Of a stretch of 64,000 bases of DNA, positions 34,197 to 44,545 are shown in pieces (position 1 is the stretch's first letter; the number at the start of each line of letters is the position of its first letter). Below the pieces are notes generated by a model that saw only the letters and a list, made by a program, of their open reading frames with translations, had not been told where the DNA came from and made no database searches. This DNA is from Caloramator australicus RC3. GTDB lineage: Bacteria > Bacillota > Clostridia > Clostridiales > Caloramatoraceae. The position numbers and the translations under genes are program-made. The stretch covers positions 16,587 through 80,586 of the forward strand of contig NZ_CAKP01000067.1 in assembly GCF_000297115.1 (NCBI RefSeq), read 5' to 3'.

Positions 34197-35090
34197 ATGG
34201 GGGATATTCTATATATCGATATAGTATTTATAGAAAATCTTTTTATGAATTATTTTCTGCTTTATCTCCTTAAACGTCTCGTAAGGTCAAAGGCACCTAT
34301 CTGGAGATTGTTATTAAGTGCACTTATTGGGGCTTGGTATGTTTTAGTTATTTTAATGCCAAGTATGGAAATTTATCTTAATTTGTCAATGAAAATTCTA
34401 GTCTCATTGTTGATGATTGTAATTGCATTTCTTCCTTATACATTCCGGGAAGTAATAAAACTGGTCCTCTTATTCTATTTAGAAACTTTTCTCATAGGTG
34501 GAAGTATAATGGCTATCTTTTATTTGACACATGGGGATCTTAATAATATTAATGGAGTCATTTTGTTGAATAGAATGTCACAAATTTATTTGATTATTGG
34601 AAGTCTATTGGGAATAGTATTTTCTAAAATAGCCTTTGATTACATCGATTCATATTTTTTTGATAACAATTTTATTGTTGATTTAGAGATATTTTTAGAC
34701 AAAAAACACCAGAATATTAAGGCACTTATTGATACCGGAAATAATTTAAAGGATCCACTCTCAGGGGATCCTGTAATTGTAGTATATTATAAGGCTTTAA
34801 AGGATTTATTGCCTAATGATTTATATCATAATTTAAATCTATCTAAAAGTTATGAAGACTTTGTTAAATGCATTTTAAATTCAAAATACAAAAATAGGAT
34901 AAGAGTTATACCATATAATGCAATAGGAATCAGTAACGGTTTAATAACAGGAATAAAAATAGATAAGTTAATAGTTAAAAAGGAAGGACACTTAAAGGTT
35001 TTAGAGGATGTAATAATGACATTTTATCATCTTCCATTATCTCAAGAGGGAATTTTTGATGCATTAGCTTTTCCAGAAATTATAAGATAG
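34197..35090 (+). CDS. spoIIGA: Pro-sigma-E processing peptidase SpoIIGA
   Basis: 297-aa mother-cell membrane protease. Five N-terminal helices (about 1-145) are followed by an aspartic-protease-like domain whose catalytic motif is [11 protein letters not shown] (Asp near 179). It cleaves pro-sigma-E when signalled from the forespore by SpoIIR. ATG 34197 has TTGGAGG 6 nt before it; the GTG 34191 overlaps the RBS region. The substrate gene sigE follows directly. Confidence 0.95.
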   Translation: MGDILYIDIVFIENLFMNYFLLYLLKRLVRSKAPIWRLLLSALIGAWYVLVILMPSMEIYLNLSMKILVSLLMIVIAFLPYTFREVIKLVLLFYLETFLIGGSIMAIFYLTHGDLNNINGVILLNRMSQIYLIIGSLLGIVFSKIAFDYIDSYFFDNNFIVDLEIFLDKKHQNIKALIDTGNNLKDPLSGDPVIVVYYKALKDLLPNDLYHNLNLSKSYEDFVKCILNSKYKNRIRVIPYNAIGISNGLITGIKIDKLIVKKEGHLKVLEDVIMTFYHLPLSQEGIFDALAFPEIIR

Positions 35091-35101
35091 GGGGAAATGT
35101 T

Positions 35102-35827
35102 ATGGGCATTATAAATTTTATAATTAATTTATTGATAAAATTTGTTAATTTCATAATGAATAAATTTTTTAGAAGAAGTTTTGTGTATTATATCGGGGGA
35201 GCCGATGTTTTACCGCCACCTTTATCGAATGAAGAGGAAAATAAGTTGGTTGAAGAATTAAAAAATGGCAACTACAAAGTTAAAGATGTTTTGATTGAAA
35301 GAAACCTTAGATTAGTTGTATATATAGCTAAAAAATTTGAAAATACTGGAGTAAGTATAGAAGATTTGATATCCATAGGAACAATAGGATTAATTAAGGC
35401 TGTTAATACCTTTGAGCCTACAAAAAGAATAAAACTTGCAACATACGCATCAAGATGTATAGAGAATGAGATATTAATGTATTTAAGAAGAAACAGTAAG
35501 GTTAGAAGTGAAATTTCCTTTGACGAACCATTAAACGTAGATTGGGATGGTAATGAATTATTGCTTTCAGATATATTAGGAACTGATAATGATTTAATCT
35601 ATCATTATATAGAGGACGAAGTAGAAAAACAACTATTGATGAATGCAATAAATAGACTAAGTAAGCGTGAAAGACAAATAATGGAACTAAGATTTGGCTT
35701 AAAAGGTGAAGGAGAAAAAACACAAAAGGAGGTCGCAGATATATTAGGAATTTCACAATCCTATATTTCAAGGCTTGAAAAAAGAATAATTAAAAGATTA
35801 AAAAAGGAAATAACTAAAATGGTTTAA
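35102..35827 (+). CDS. sigE: Sporulation sigma factor sigma-E (pro-form)
   Basis: 241-aa sigma-70 family factor for early mother-cell genes. The first 30 or so residues form a hydrophobic, basic pro-sequence ([20 protein letters not shown]) with the cleavage region at YYIGGAD. Region 2 has [15 protein letters not shown] and [11 protein letters not shown]; region 4 has [15 protein letters not shown]. It is co-transcribed with its protease. Confidence 0.96.
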   Translation: MGIINFIINLLIKFVNFIMNKFFRRSFVYYIGGADVLPPPLSNEEENKLVEELKNGNYKVKDVLIERNLRLVVYIAKKFENTGVSIEDLISIGTIGLIKAVNTFEPTKRIKLATYASRCIENEILMYLRRNSKVRSEISFDEPLNVDWDGNELLLSDILGTDNDLIYHYIEDEVEKQLLMNAINRLSKRERQIMELRFGLKGEGEKTQKEVADILGISQSYISRLEKRIIKRLKKEITKMV

Positions 35828-35856
35828 ATTATAAATTTATTGTAAATTTATGAAAA

Positions 35857-35886
35857 GAATAAAAAAAATATCCTTCGGGAATAATT
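35857..35886 (+). promoter_or_regulatory. Sigma-F/G-like promoter of sigG
   Basis: GAATA (35857-35861), 15-nt spacer, GGGAATAATT (35877-35886). The -10 matches the sigma-F form GGnnAnAnTn at each fixed base. The -35 matches sigma-G GMATR fully and sigma-F GYWTA in 4 of 5. Initiation would fall near 35890-35895. Confidence 0.5.
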
Positions 35887-35909
35887 ATAATACAAAATTA
35901 ACCGAAGGA
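35871..35909 (+). promoter_or_regulatory. sigG: RBS-sequestering hairpin in the sigG leader
   Basis: TCCTTCGG (35871-35878) is the exact complement of CCGAAGGA (35902-35909), which holds most of the sigG Shine-Dalgarno GAAGGAG. The left arm overlaps the predicted sigma-F -10, so it is present only in transcripts arriving from spoIIGA-sigE. A leader hairpin occluding the sigG RBS is known in B. subtilis. Confidence 0.6.
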
Positions 35910-35923
35910 GTTGAAGCATCGCT

Positions 35924-36697
35924 ATGGCAAACACCAAAGTTGAAATATGTGGAGTAAACACTTCAAAGCTGCCTGTTCTTACAAATGAAGAAATGAAAGA
36001 ATTGTTGACGAGAATGAAACAAGGAGATAAAGAAGCTAGGGAAAAGTTTATAAAGGGAAATTTAAGGCTAGTTCTAAGTGTTATTCAAAGATTTAATAAT
36101 AGAGGAGAAAATGTAGATGATTTGTTCCAAGTTGGATGCATTGGGCTTATTAAGGCAATTGATAATTTCGATATAGATCAGAATGTAAAATTTTCAACTT
36201 ATGCTGTTCCTATGGTTGTTGGTGAGATAAGAAGATATTTAAGAGATAACAACTCTATTAGAGTTAGCAGATCATTAAGGGATATTGCCTATAGAGCTTT
36301 ACAGGTTAGGGATAAATTGGTTTCGGAAAACAATAAAGAACCAACAATTTCTGAAATAGCAAAAGAGCTAAATGTTCCCCGTGAAGAAGTTGTTTTTGCG
36401 CTAGATGCTATTCAGGATCCTGTTTCTTTATTTGAACCTATATATCATGATGCAGGAGATGCAATATATGTAATGGATCAAATTAGTGACACAAAAAATG
36501 ATGATGATTCTTGGATAGAAAATATTGCAATTAGGCAAGCCCTTAAAAAATTAAATAAAAGAGAAAAGACGATTTTAATGATGAGATTTTTTGAAGGAAA
36601 GACACAAATGGAAGTAGCTGAAGAGATTGGAATTTCCCAAGCACAGGTTTCAAGATTAGAAAAGTCAGCTTTGAACCATTTGAGAAAATTTGTTTAA
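35924..36697 (+). CDS. sigG: Late forespore sigma factor sigma-G
   Basis: 257-aa sigma factor for late forespore genes. The N-terminus VEICGVNTSKLPVLTNEEM is typical of sigma-G. Region 2: VGCIGLIKAIDNFDI and TYAVPMVVGEIRRYLRDN; region 4: LNKREKTILMMRFFEGKTQMEVAEEIG. ATG 35924 lies downstream of a GAAGGAG that is part of a hairpin. The gene follows sigE with a 96-base gap holding its own promoter. Confidence 0.97.
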   Translation: MANTKVEICGVNTSKLPVLTNEEMKELLTRMKQGDKEAREKFIKGNLRLVLSVIQRFNNRGENVDDLFQVGCIGLIKAIDNFDIDQNVKFSTYAVPMVVGEIRRYLRDNNSIRVSRSLRDIAYRALQVRDKLVSENNKEPTISEIAKELNVPREEVVFALDAIQDPVSLFEPIYHDAGDAIYVMDQISDTKNDDDSWIENIAIRQALKKLNKREKTILMMRFFEGKTQMEVAEEIGISQAQVSRLEKSALNHLRKFV

Positions 36698-36699
36698 AG

Positions 36700-36734
36700 T
36701 ATGGGTGTTTATAAATTACACCCATATTTTTTTT
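36700..36734 (+). terminator. Terminator after sigG
   Basis: TATGGGTGT (36700-36708) with ACACCCATA (36718-36726), 9-bp stem, 9-nt loop, then eight T. Confidence 0.88.
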
Positions 36735-36768
36735 ATTTATATCATATAATTTTTTAGGAGGTGAAGTT

Positions 36769-37044
36769 ATGAGGGATAATTTAGAAAATGTCCATGTTAC
36801 TTTATCGGAATTAAGACAGATGGAGGTTATAGATATCAATAAGGGTAAGAGATTAGGATTTATAAGTGATCTTATTTTTGACGATAATTTAGAAAGAATT
36901 GAGTATATTGTTATCCCCCCAGAAAATGCTTTTTTGTCCTTTTTTAAGAAAAGGGATGAAATCTTGATAAGTTGGAACAAGGTAAAGACTATAGGGGTAG
37001 ATGTGATTTTAATAGATCTCTTACAGGATAACAGTGAAGAATAA
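36769..37044 (+). CDS. ymxH: YlmC/YmxH family PRC-barrel protein
   Basis: 91-aa protein of the YlmC/YmxH sporulation-associated family with one PRC-barrel-like domain (LRQMEVIDINKGKRLGFISD, FISWNKV-type end ISWNKVKTIGVDVILID). The molecular role is unknown; genes of this family are widely placed next to sigG or nrdR in spore formers. ATG 36769 follows AGGAGGTG. Confidence 0.88.
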   Translation: MRDNLENVHVTLSELRQMEVIDINKGKRLGFISDLIFDDNLERIEYIVIPPENAFLSFFKKRDEILISWNKVKTIGVDVILIDLLQDNSEE

Positions 37045-37073
37045 TAGACAATAAACAAAAATGATGTTATAAT
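37045..37073 (+). promoter_or_regulatory. Sigma-A promoter of nrdR
   Basis: TAGACA (37045-37050), 17-nt spacer, perfect TATAAT (37068-37073), placed immediately after the ymxH stop codon. Confidence 0.6.
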
Positions 37074-37109
37074 TTATCAATAAAAAGTTATACGATGGAG
37101 ATGAAGGAA

Positions 37110-37571
37110 ATGAAATGCCCATTTTGTAATCATGTTGAGACTAAGGTTTTAGATTCACGACCAACTGAAGATAATACATCAATTAGAAGAAGAAGGGAAT
37201 GCTTAAATTGCAATAGAAGATTTACTACATATGAAAAGGTGGAGGATATACCTGTTTATGTTGTAAAAAAGGATGGTAGAAGGGAACCATTTGATAAAAG
37301 AAAAATACTAATTGGTGTTTTAAAATCGTGCGAAAAAAGACCTATATCGATTTCAAAGATTGAGGAACTTGCAAATGAAATCGAAAAACAAGTTTATAAT
37401 ACAATGAGACAAGAAGTAGAAAGCAGTTTGATCGGTGAGCTTGTTATGAAAAAATTAAAAGAGTTGGATGATGTAGCTTATGTAAGATTTGCTTCGGTAT
37501 ATAGGCAATTTAAAGATATTAATACTTTTTTAGAAGAATTACAAAAACTATTAAGTGAAAATAAGGATTAG
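37110..37571 (+). CDS. nrdR: Ribonucleotide reductase repressor NrdR
   Basis: 153-aa zinc-ribbon and ATP-cone regulator of ribonucleotide reductase genes. Zinc ligands C3, C6, C31, C34 (MKCPFC..CLNC) and an ATP-cone from about 45 to 135 ([16 protein letters not shown]). I choose ATG 37110 since it gives the family's fixed MKCPFC start with GGAG 9 nt ahead; ATGs at 37095 and 37101 would add residues unknown in the family. Confidence 0.95.
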   Translation: MKCPFCNHVETKVLDSRPTEDNTSIRRRRECLNCNRRFTTYEKVEDIPVYVVKKDGRREPFDKRKILIGVLKSCEKRPISISKIEELANEIEKQVYNTMRQEVESSLIGELVMKKLKELDDVAYVRFASVYRQFKDINTFLEELQKLLSENKD

Positions 37572-37598
37572 CTTTATGCTGAATCCTTTTATTTTTTA
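37563..37598 (+). terminator. Terminator after nrdR
   Basis: AAGGATTAGC (37563-37572) pairs with GCT-GAATCCTT (37578-37588) with one bulged G, followed by TTATTTTTTAT. The nrdR stop lies within the left arm. Confidence 0.75.
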
Positions 37599-37637
37599 TG
37601 ATAAAATATTTATAAAGAAATTGATGGTGGTGTTATT

Positions 37638-38369
37638 ATGTTTATTTATTCAGATAAAGGAGTTGAAGTCAAAGCCTTTATAGAATTAGGATTTATAAAT
37701 CATATTTTTACAAATAAATATTTTGGTATTGATTTTAACGAGTATAGTTTAATGCGTAATGATTTAAGAATACCTGATGCTGTTATTGAAAAAGTATTTA
37801 AGTTAAATTTTAACGCAGATAATTTAGTCTTTACTAAACAGGTTCATGGAGATAAAGTAATTATTGTGACTCATGAAAATAGAGAAAATATACTTGGGAC
37901 AGAAGCAGATGCAATAATTACAAAGGAATTAAACCTTCCAATTGTGATATTTACAGCAGATTGTGTCCCAATTTTTTTAGTGGATAAAAAAAAGAAGATT
38001 GTAGCTGCTGTGCATGCTGGATGGAAGGGGACTGCCCTTAAAATCGTAACAAAGGTTGTTAAAGGGATGACAGAGTATTTTGGTAGTATCCCTAATGATA
38101 TAATTGCTGCTATAGGACCATCAATAGGACCATGCTGCTATGAAGTTAAAGAAGATTTAGGCGTATTTTTCAATTTAATAAATAAAGGCGAAAAATTTTA
38201 TATAAGCTTGAGTGAGGAAAATAAAAAACAACTTATTGAATCAGGAATTTTAGAAGAAAATATTTATGAAAGTTTAATTTGCACTATGTGCAGAAATGAT
38301 TTCTATTCCTATAGAAGGGATGGAACTATGACTGGTAGACAGCTAAATATTATACAAATAAAGGAGTGA
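37638..38369 (+). CDS. pgeF: Peptidoglycan editing factor / laccase-domain protein (YlmD, YfiH family)
   Basis: 243-aa protein of the YfiH/LACC1 family, formerly called multicopper polyphenol oxidase. Zinc-site motifs: HGDKVI, TADCVPIFLVD, HAGWKGT and GPSIGPCCYEV. Family members act as purine nucleosidases or phosphorylases, and in E. coli correct misincorporated L-Ser in peptidoglycan precursors; which applies here is unknown. It precedes the two-component pair by 4 bases. Confidence 0.92.
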   Translation: MFIYSDKGVEVKAFIELGFINHIFTNKYFGIDFNEYSLMRNDLRIPDAVIEKVFKLNFNADNLVFTKQVHGDKVIIVTHENRENILGTEADAIITKELNLPIVIFTADCVPIFLVDKKKKIVAAVHAGWKGTALKIVTKVVKGMTEYFGSIPNDIIAAIGPSIGPCCYEVKEDLGVFFNLINKGEKFYISLSEENKKQLIESGILEENIYESLICTMCRNDFYSYRRDGTMTGRQLNIIQIKE

Positions 38370-38373
38370 TATT

Positions 38374-39063
38374 ATGGCGGGAGAAAAAATACTTTTAATT
38401 GATGATGAACTGCATATAATTGAATTATTAAAGTATAACTTGGAAACAAATGGTTACAAGGTTTTTTATGCATTAAATGGGAAGGAAGGACTTAAGTTAG
38501 CTATTGAGAAAAAGCCAGACTTGATTTTGCTTGATATAATGCTTCCTGAGATGGATGGATTTGATGTTTGTAAGGAATTAAAGAAGAATGAAAGTATATC
38601 CAATATACCCATTATTATGCTTACAGCAAAAAGCGAAGAGTTTGATAAAATTTTAGGTTTAGAGCTTGGTGCTGATGATTATATAACAAAACCATTTTCG
38701 GTGAGGGAATTATTGGCCCGTGTAAAGGTAGTATTAAGAAGAAATAGCAAAGAAGAAAAAAAGAATGTAGTTCAAATTCATGACTTAAAATTGGATTTTG
38801 ATAAACATGAGGTTTTAAAAGATGGCAAAAAAATAGAACTGACCTTAAAAGAATTTGAACTTTTGAAACTTTTGATTTTAAATAAAGGTAAGGTTTTAAC
38901 AAGGGACTTTTTGCTGGATAAAGTGTGGGGATATGAATATTATGGTGAGACAAGAACCGTTGACGTTCATGTAAGACATTTAAGGCAAAAGATTGAAGAC
39001 GATGATAAAAATCCTAGATATATTGAAACTGTGAGGGGAATAGGATATAAATTTAAAGAATAG
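38374..39063 (+). CDS. Response regulator, PhoP/PhoB (OmpR) family
   Basis: 229-aa regulator. Receiver domain with LIDDE, phospho-acceptor Asp in LILLDIMLP (about 53), and Lys in ITKPFSVRELLAR, followed by an OmpR winged helix (LTLKEFELLKLLILNKGKV, VDVHVRHLRQKIE). Its order with the PAS-containing kinase is like PhoP-PhoR of Firmicutes, sensing phosphate limitation, yet no pst or phoU genes are nearby, so the stimulus is open. Confidence 0.9.
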   Translation: MAGEKILLIDDELHIIELLKYNLETNGYKVFYALNGKEGLKLAIEKKPDLILLDIMLPEMDGFDVCKELKKNESISNIPIIMLTAKSEEFDKILGLELGADDYITKPFSVRELLARVKVVLRRNSKEEKKNVVQIHDLKLDFDKHEVLKDGKKIELTLKEFELLKLLILNKGKVLTRDFLLDKVWGYEYYGETRTVDVHVRHLRQKIEDDDKNPRYIETVRGIGYKFKE

Positions 39064-39071
39064 GTGATTGA

Positions 39072-40790
39072 ATGAGAAAGAAGTTATTAGTTTTTATTAC
39101 TACTATTTTAATAACAACTATATCTTTTATTAGTTTTTTGTTTTATTACTATACAAAAAATTTGTTAATAAATACTGTTGAAAATGAATTGGATTATCAA
39201 GCTAATTTAGCTATAGATTTTGTGCAATATTCAAAGTTTAATAATTTTGATGAATTAGCTAAAAAAATTAAAGGAGCTACCAATAAAAGGGTTACTATAA
39301 TAAGAAATGATGGTGTGGTATTAGGGGATTCAGATGTAGAAAGTTTTAAAATGGAAAATCATAAGAACAGGAAGGAATTTTTAGATGCTATTTATTATGG
39401 TAAAGGAATAAGTTTAAGAAAAAGCTCAACTATAAATCAAAATCTTTTTTATTATGCAAAGCGTTTTGATTATAATGGCAAAATATGTATTATGAGATTA
39501 GCAATGCGGTTTGATTTGATTAAATACATGCAGCATAATATTATATACTTTCTGTTAGTAACAATATTAATTGCTTTAATTTTGTCTAGTTTACTTGCTT
39601 GGGTTTTCTTAGGTAAATTTATTGAACCAATAAGAGACCTTACAAGAATAGCAACTATAATATCAATGGGGGACTATGATAAAAGAATAAAGATAAAAAC
39701 CAAGGATGAAATAGGAAAGCTTGGACATGCTTTTAATATAATGGCTGCAAGATTACAGGAAACAATACTGGATTTAGAGGATAAAAGAAATAAATTAATA
39801 TCAATATTAAAAAGTATGGAAGATGGTGTTATCGCTTTTGACAACAATGAAAAAATAATTTTAATTAATCCTGCTGCAAAGAAAATGTTTGGCATCAAAG
39901 AGGATGTTACTGGCAAACATTTCATTGAAGTTATAAGAAATCTTGAATTGGAAGAATTAATTAAACAAAATTTAGACGACGAAATCGAGATAAAAGTTTC
40001 GTATCCTGATGTAAAGTATTTTAAAATAAAGATAATTAAGATAAATAGTGAAAAAAATACCGAAAATGTTGGAACTTTAATGGTTATTCAGGATATAACA
40101 AAAATGAAAATGCTTGAAAATATGCGTTCAGAATTTGTTGCTAACGTATCCCATGAATTAAAGACACCTTTAACATCGATAAAGGGATTTGCTGAAACAC
40201 TAAAGGATGTAGAAGATGAAAATATTCGTAAGAAATTTTTAGATATAATTAATATTGAGGCGGAAAGATTAACAAGGTTGATTAATGATATTTTAACTTT
40301 ATCAGAACTAGAGAATAAAGAATATGCCCTTAATTTTGAAAAATTAAATGTTATAGAAATATTAGAAGAAATTAAATATATTATGAAACCATTGGCAGAA
40401 AGTAAAAATATCGAAATATATTTAGAAAAAGAATGTGAAGATATTTATGTTCACGGAGATAGAGATAAATTTAAGCAAATGCTAATTAATTTATTAGATA
40501 ATGCGATTAAATATACCAATGAGGGAGGAAAAGTAAAAATTATATTAGAAAAAAGCACGAATGAAGTAATCATTTCTGTCATTGACAATGGAATTGGTAT
40601 TCCAAAAGAACACTTGCCAAGGCTTTTTGAGCGTTTTTATAGGGTTGACAAAGCAAGATCAAGAAGTTTAGGAGGAACGGGACTTGGACTTGCGATAGTT
40701 AAGCATGTTGTAAATCTTATGCAAGGGAAAATAGATGTCGAAAGTAAAGTAGGAGAAGGAACTACTTTTAAGATAACATTGCCTATGTGA
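39072..40790 (+). CDS. Sensor histidine kinase, PhoR type
   Basis: 572-aa membrane kinase: helix 1 (about 5-30), extracytoplasmic domain (about 31-155), helix 2 (IIYFLLVTILIALILSSLLAW), HAMP (about 185-235), PAS (about 245-340), HisKA with NVSHELKTPLTSI (His near 361), and HATPase_c with NLLDNAIKYTN, DNGIGIP and GGTGLGLAI. It phosphorylates the regulator encoded just upstream. A terminator follows the stop. Confidence 0.93.
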   Translation: MRKKLLVFITTILITTISFISFLFYYYTKNLLINTVENELDYQANLAIDFVQYSKFNNFDELAKKIKGATNKRVTIIRNDGVVLGDSDVESFKMENHKNRKEFLDAIYYGKGISLRKSSTINQNLFYYAKRFDYNGKICIMRLAMRFDLIKYMQHNIIYFLLVTILIALILSSLLAWVFLGKFIEPIRDLTRIATIISMGDYDKRIKIKTKDEIGKLGHAFNIMAARLQETILDLEDKRNKLISILKSMEDGVIAFDNNEKIILINPAAKKMFGIKEDVTGKHFIEVIRNLELEELIKQNLDDEIEIKVSYPDVKYFKIKIIKINSEKNTENVGTLMVIQDITKMKMLENMRSEFVANVSHELKTPLTSIKGFAETLKDVEDENIRKKFLDIINIEAERLTRLINDILTLSELENKEYALNFEKLNVIEILEEIKYIMKPLAESKNIEIYLEKECEDIYVHGDRDKFKQMLINLLDNAIKYTNEGGKVKIILEKSTNEVIISVIDNGIGIPKEHLPRLFERFYRVDKARSRSLGGTGLGLAIVKHVVNLMQGKIDVESKVGEGTTFKITLPM

Positions 40791-40794
40791 GTTT

Positions 40795-40828
40795 ACTAAC
40801 TTCGGTTATTCGAAGTTAGTATTTTTCT
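40795..40828 (+). terminator. Terminator after the two-component genes
   Basis: ACTAACTTCG (40795-40804) and CGAAGTTAGT (40811-40820), perfect 10 bp, 6-nt loop, then ATTTTTCTT. Confidence 0.88.
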
Positions 40829-40890
40829 TGATATTATTTTTTTTAAATGTTAATATTAAATTTATGATAATTAAAGTTGAGGTGTCGAAT

Positions 40891-42207
40891 TTGAAAAGAG
40901 ATGGACTTGTTATAAAAAGTGTAGCTTTTAATTCTATTGCACAGGAAGTAGGGATAGAAGCTGGAGATGTTTTGCTTGAAATAAATGGAGTTAAGGTAAG
41001 GGATATTCTAGAGTATAAGTATTTAATTACGGATGAATATTTAAACTTGGTAGTAAGAAAAAATTATGGAGAAGAGTGGGAGATTGAGATAGAAAAGGAT
41101 TATGATGAAGATTTAGGGTTAGAACTTGTAGATCCAGCTATCGAGCATCCTAAAAGATGTCATAATAAATGCATTTTTTGCTTTATAGATCAATTACCTC
41201 CTAACTTAAGGAAGACACTGTATTTTAAGGATGATGACTCCATGCTATCCTTTCTTCAAGGAAATTTTATAACACTAACAAATTTAAAGGATGAGGAAAT
41301 AGATAGGATTATAAAATATAGAATAAGTCCAATTAATGTATCGGTTCATACCACTAATCCTGAATTAAGGGTAAAAATGCTTAATAATAAAAGGGCAGCT
41401 GAAATTAATAATCAGCTTAAAAAGTTAGCTGAAGGTGGTATTACTATTAACTGCCAAATTGTTTTATGTTATGGAATTAATGATAAAGAAGAATTAGTAA
41501 AGACTCTTGAAGATTTAAAGGGACTTTATCCTAATGTTCAAAATGTTGCAATAGTTCCCGTTGGAATTACAAAATATAGAGATAAATTATATAAAATAGA
41601 AGGTTATGATGCCCAAAAATCATTAGAACTTATAGAATATTTAAAGCCTCTTCAAGAAAAGTTTAATAAAGAACTAGGAATTCCATTTGCACGTCTTGCT
41701 GATGAATTTTATGTTATGGCAGGTGTGGAGCTACCTGATTATGAACATTACGGGGACTTTGAACAACTTGAGGATGGCATTGGTATGATTAGATTTTTTG
41801 AAAGAAACATTTTGGAGGATTTAAAAACAAATGATTTTGACGGAAAGGGTAAAAAAATTGCTTTTATAACTGGAGAGTCGTTTTTTAGTTATTTAAATGA
41901 TATATCGGAAATTATCTCTAAAAAATTTAATTTAAATATAAAAGTTTATAAAGTTTATAACGAATTCTTTGGAGAAAAGATAACTGTAGCAGGTTTATTG
42001 ACAGGTAGGGATATAATTAATCAGTTAAAAAATTCAATTACAGAAAAATATATTTTTATTCCAAACAATATGTTAAAAGCTGACGAAGATATATTTTTGG
42101 ATGATGTCAGTTTACTTGAATTGGAAAATGAATTAAAGGCAAAGGTGATTAAAGTAAAATATACTGGAGAAGATTTGATAGAAAAAATTAAAGGTGAGGT
42201 GATATAA
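40891..42207 (+). CDS. DUF512 radical SAM protein with PDZ domain
   Basis: 438-aa protein with an N-terminal PDZ-like domain (about 1-60, [24 protein letters not shown]), a radical SAM region with [15 protein letters not shown], and a C-terminal DUF512 domain. The substrate is unknown; it is conserved directly before der in clostridia. TTG 40891 stands 6 nt after TTGAGGTG; the longer frame from 40828 has no RBS and starts inside the terminator region. Stop and the der start overlap by one base. Confidence 0.88.
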   Translation: MKRDGLVIKSVAFNSIAQEVGIEAGDVLLEINGVKVRDILEYKYLITDEYLNLVVRKNYGEEWEIEIEKDYDEDLGLELVDPAIEHPKRCHNKCIFCFIDQLPPNLRKTLYFKDDDSMLSFLQGNFITLTNLKDEEIDRIIKYRISPINVSVHTTNPELRVKMLNNKRAAEINNQLKKLAEGGITINCQIVLCYGINDKEELVKTLEDLKGLYPNVQNVAIVPVGITKYRDKLYKIEGYDAQKSLELIEYLKPLQEKFNKELGIPFARLADEFYVMAGVELPDYEHYGDFEQLEDGIGMIRFFERNILEDLKTNDFDGKGKKIAFITGESFFSYLNDISEIISKKFNLNIKVYKVYNEFFGEKITVAGLLTGRDIINQLKNSITEKYIFIPNNMLKADEDIFLDDVSLLELENELKAKVIKVKYTGEDLIEKIKGEVI

Positions 42208-43526
42208 TGGCGAAACCAATTGTTGCAATAGTTGGAAGACCAAATGTAGGGAAATCTACTCTTTTTAATAAGCTGGTTGGGAAAAGAATATCTATAGTTG
42301 AGGATACTCCTGGAGTAACGAGGGATAGAATTTATGCGGAGGTTGAATGGTTAAATTACAGGTTTACCCTCGTAGATACAGGCGGTATTGAACCTGAAAG
42401 TGAAGATATTATACTTAAACAAATGAAAAGACAGGCTCAAATAGCAATTGAAACTGCAGATGTAATATTGTTTATGGTGGATGGCAAGGAAGGGTTAACT
42501 GCTACAGATATTGAAGTTGCAGAGATGTTAAGAAGGGTTAAGAAGCCAGTAGTTCTTGTTGTAAATAAAATTGATAATTTAAAATTAGAGGATAACAAGT
42601 TTGAGTTTTATTCATTAGGTTTAGGAGAACCAATTACAATTTCTGCAGCTTTAAGTTTAGGTATTGGGGATATGCTTGATGAAATCGTTAAATATTTTAA
42701 AGATAAAGAAGCTGATGATGAAGAAGAACCATTAATCAAGGTTGCAATAGTTGGGAAACCAAATGTCGGTAAATCTTCTTTGTTAAATAGATTAACAGGA
42801 GAAGAAAGGGCTATAGTTAGTGATATTCCTGGAACTACAAGGGATGCAATAGATAGTTTAGTGGAAATTAACGGTGAGAAATTTTTGTTTATTGATACAG
42901 CAGGTATAAGGAGAAAAAGCAAAATTAAAGAAGAGATAGAAAAATATAGTGTCATCCGTTCACTTGCAGCAATAGATAGAGCAGATGTTTGCCTTATTAT
43001 GATTGATGCTACTGAAGGAGTGACGGAGCAGGATGAGAAAATTGCAGGCATAGCCCATGAAGCAGGGAAAGGTATAGTTATAGTTGTTAATAAATGGGAT
43101 TTAATAGAGAAAGATGATAAAACGATGAATGAATATAATAATAAAATCAGAACAGCATTATCCTTTATGACATATGCTCCGATTATTTATATTTCGGCCA
43201 AAACTGGTCAAAGAGTAACTAAATTAATAGACCTTATAAAATATGTTGCAGATCAAAATGCAATGAGGGTTAAGACCGGCATTCTAAATGAAGTGATAAG
43301 TGAGGCAGTTATGTTAAGGCAACCACCAGTTGAAAAAGGCAAAGCACTAAAGATTTATTATGCTACACAAGTTTTGACGAAACCACCTACATTTGCTATA
43401 TTTGTTAATGATGAAGAAATAGTTCATTTTTCTTACGACAGATATCTTGAAAATCAAATAAGACAACATTTTGGATTTGAAGGGACGCCGATAAGGCTTG
43501 TTTATAAATCCAAAAAGGAGGATTAA
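42207..43526 (+). CDS. der: Ribosome-assembly GTPase Der (EngA)
   Basis: 439-aa protein with two tandem GTPase domains (GRPNVGKST at 10-18 and GKPNVGKSS at about 187-195), each with DTxGI and NKxD motifs, plus a C-terminal KH-like domain. It is needed for 50S subunit assembly. ATG 42207 follows GGTGAGGTG. plsY, commonly between der and gpsA, is absent here. Confidence 0.97.
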   Translation: MAKPIVAIVGRPNVGKSTLFNKLVGKRISIVEDTPGVTRDRIYAEVEWLNYRFTLVDTGGIEPESEDIILKQMKRQAQIAIETADVILFMVDGKEGLTATDIEVAEMLRRVKKPVVLVVNKIDNLKLEDNKFEFYSLGLGEPITISAALSLGIGDMLDEIVKYFKDKEADDEEEPLIKVAIVGKPNVGKSSLLNRLTGEERAIVSDIPGTTRDAIDSLVEINGEKFLFIDTAGIRRKSKIKEEIEKYSVIRSLAAIDRADVCLIMIDATEGVTEQDEKIAGIAHEAGKGIVIVVNKWDLIEKDDKTMNEYNNKIRTALSFMTYAPIIYISAKTGQRVTKLIDLIKYVADQNAMRVKTGILNEVISEAVMLRQPPVEKGKALKIYYATQVLTKPPTFAIFVNDEEIVHFSYDRYLENQIRQHFGFEGTPIRLVYKSKKED

Positions 43527-43527
43527 A

Positions 43528-44541
43528 ATGAAGATAGCAGTATTAGGTGGGGGAAGCTGGGGAACAGCGATTGCAGTTTTATTATCAAAAAAGTCTAATT
43601 ATGTTTACATCTGGGATCGCAACGCTTCAGTATTAGAAGAAATAAAATATAAAAGACAAAACTCTAAGTATTTACCGGATGTTATTATTCCAAAGAATGT
43701 CGATGTAAGGTTTGATTTAGAAGAGACGATTAAAAGTTCTGATATTATAGTAGTTGCAGTTCCATCCCATGCAGTTCGTGAACTTTGTTTAAAGATTAAA
43801 GAATTTGTTAATGAAAATCAGATTTTTGTAAGTCTTACAAAGGGCATAGAAGAAAAAACATTTAAAAGAATGTCAGAAATATTGGAGGAATTTTTCCCTA
43901 ATAATAATATCGCAGTTCTTTCAGGTCCTTCACATGCCGAGGAAGTTTCAAGGGATATCCCAACAGCAATAGTTGCTGCATCAAGGGACGAAGATACTGC
44001 ATTAAAAGTTCAAGACATTTTTATGACTCCTAATTTCAGAGTATATACCAATACTGATGTTGTTGGTGTTGAAATAGGGGGTGCAGTTAAAAATATAATA
44101 GCACTTGCTGCTGGTATTTCAGATGGTTTAGGATTTGGGGATAATACAAAGGCGGCGCTTATGACAAGAGGTATAGCTGAGATTGCAAGACTTGGCACAG
44201 CTCTTGGAGCTAATCCAATGACTTTTGCGGGATTGAGCGGTATAGGTGATTTAATCGTAACCTGCACAAGTATGCATTCAAGGAATAGAAGGGCAGGTAT
44301 TTTGATAGGTAAGGGTAAAAAGGTTGAGGAAGCTTTAAGCGAAATAAAGATGGTTGTTGAGGGGGTAAATACGACTAAATCTACATATGAACTATCCAAG
44401 AAAATAGGTATAGAAATGCCAATAACAGAAAAGCTCTATAATGTTCTTTTTAATGGCAAAGATGCCAAAGAAGCTGTTACTGAGCTTATGCAAAGAGATA
44501 AAAAGGATGAAATTCAATATTCTTCATATTTTGTAAGGTGA
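43528..44541 (+). CDS. gpsA: Glycerol-3-phosphate dehydrogenase [NAD(P)+]
   Basis: 337-aa enzyme reducing dihydroxyacetone phosphate to sn-glycerol 3-phosphate for phospholipids. GGGSWGTA binds the nucleotide, SGPSHAEEV and [28 protein letters not shown] hold catalytic Lys, and [10 protein letters not shown] lies near the C-terminus. ATG 43528 has AAAGGAGG 6 nt ahead; the frame upstream overlaps der and is not needed. Confidence 0.97.
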   Translation: MKIAVLGGGSWGTAIAVLLSKKSNYVYIWDRNASVLEEIKYKRQNSKYLPDVIIPKNVDVRFDLEETIKSSDIIVVAVPSHAVRELCLKIKEFVNENQIFVSLTKGIEEKTFKRMSEILEEFFPNNNIAVLSGPSHAEEVSRDIPTAIVAASRDEDTALKVQDIFMTPNFRVYTNTDVVGVEIGGAVKNIIALAAGISDGLGFGDNTKAALMTRGIAEIARLGTALGANPMTFAGLSGIGDLIVTCTSMHSRNRRAGILIGKGKKVEEALSEIKMVVEGVNTTKSTYELSKKIGIEMPITEKLYNVLFNGKDAKEAVTELMQRDKKDEIQYSSYFVR

Positions 44542-44545
44542 TATA

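Noticed and set aside
40883..40889. Perfect Spo0A box TGTCGAA
   Set aside because: It lies between the RBS and start codon of the DUF512 gene, 60 nt downstream of a terminator and without a recognisable promoter; a 7-base match is expected by chance in 64 kb.
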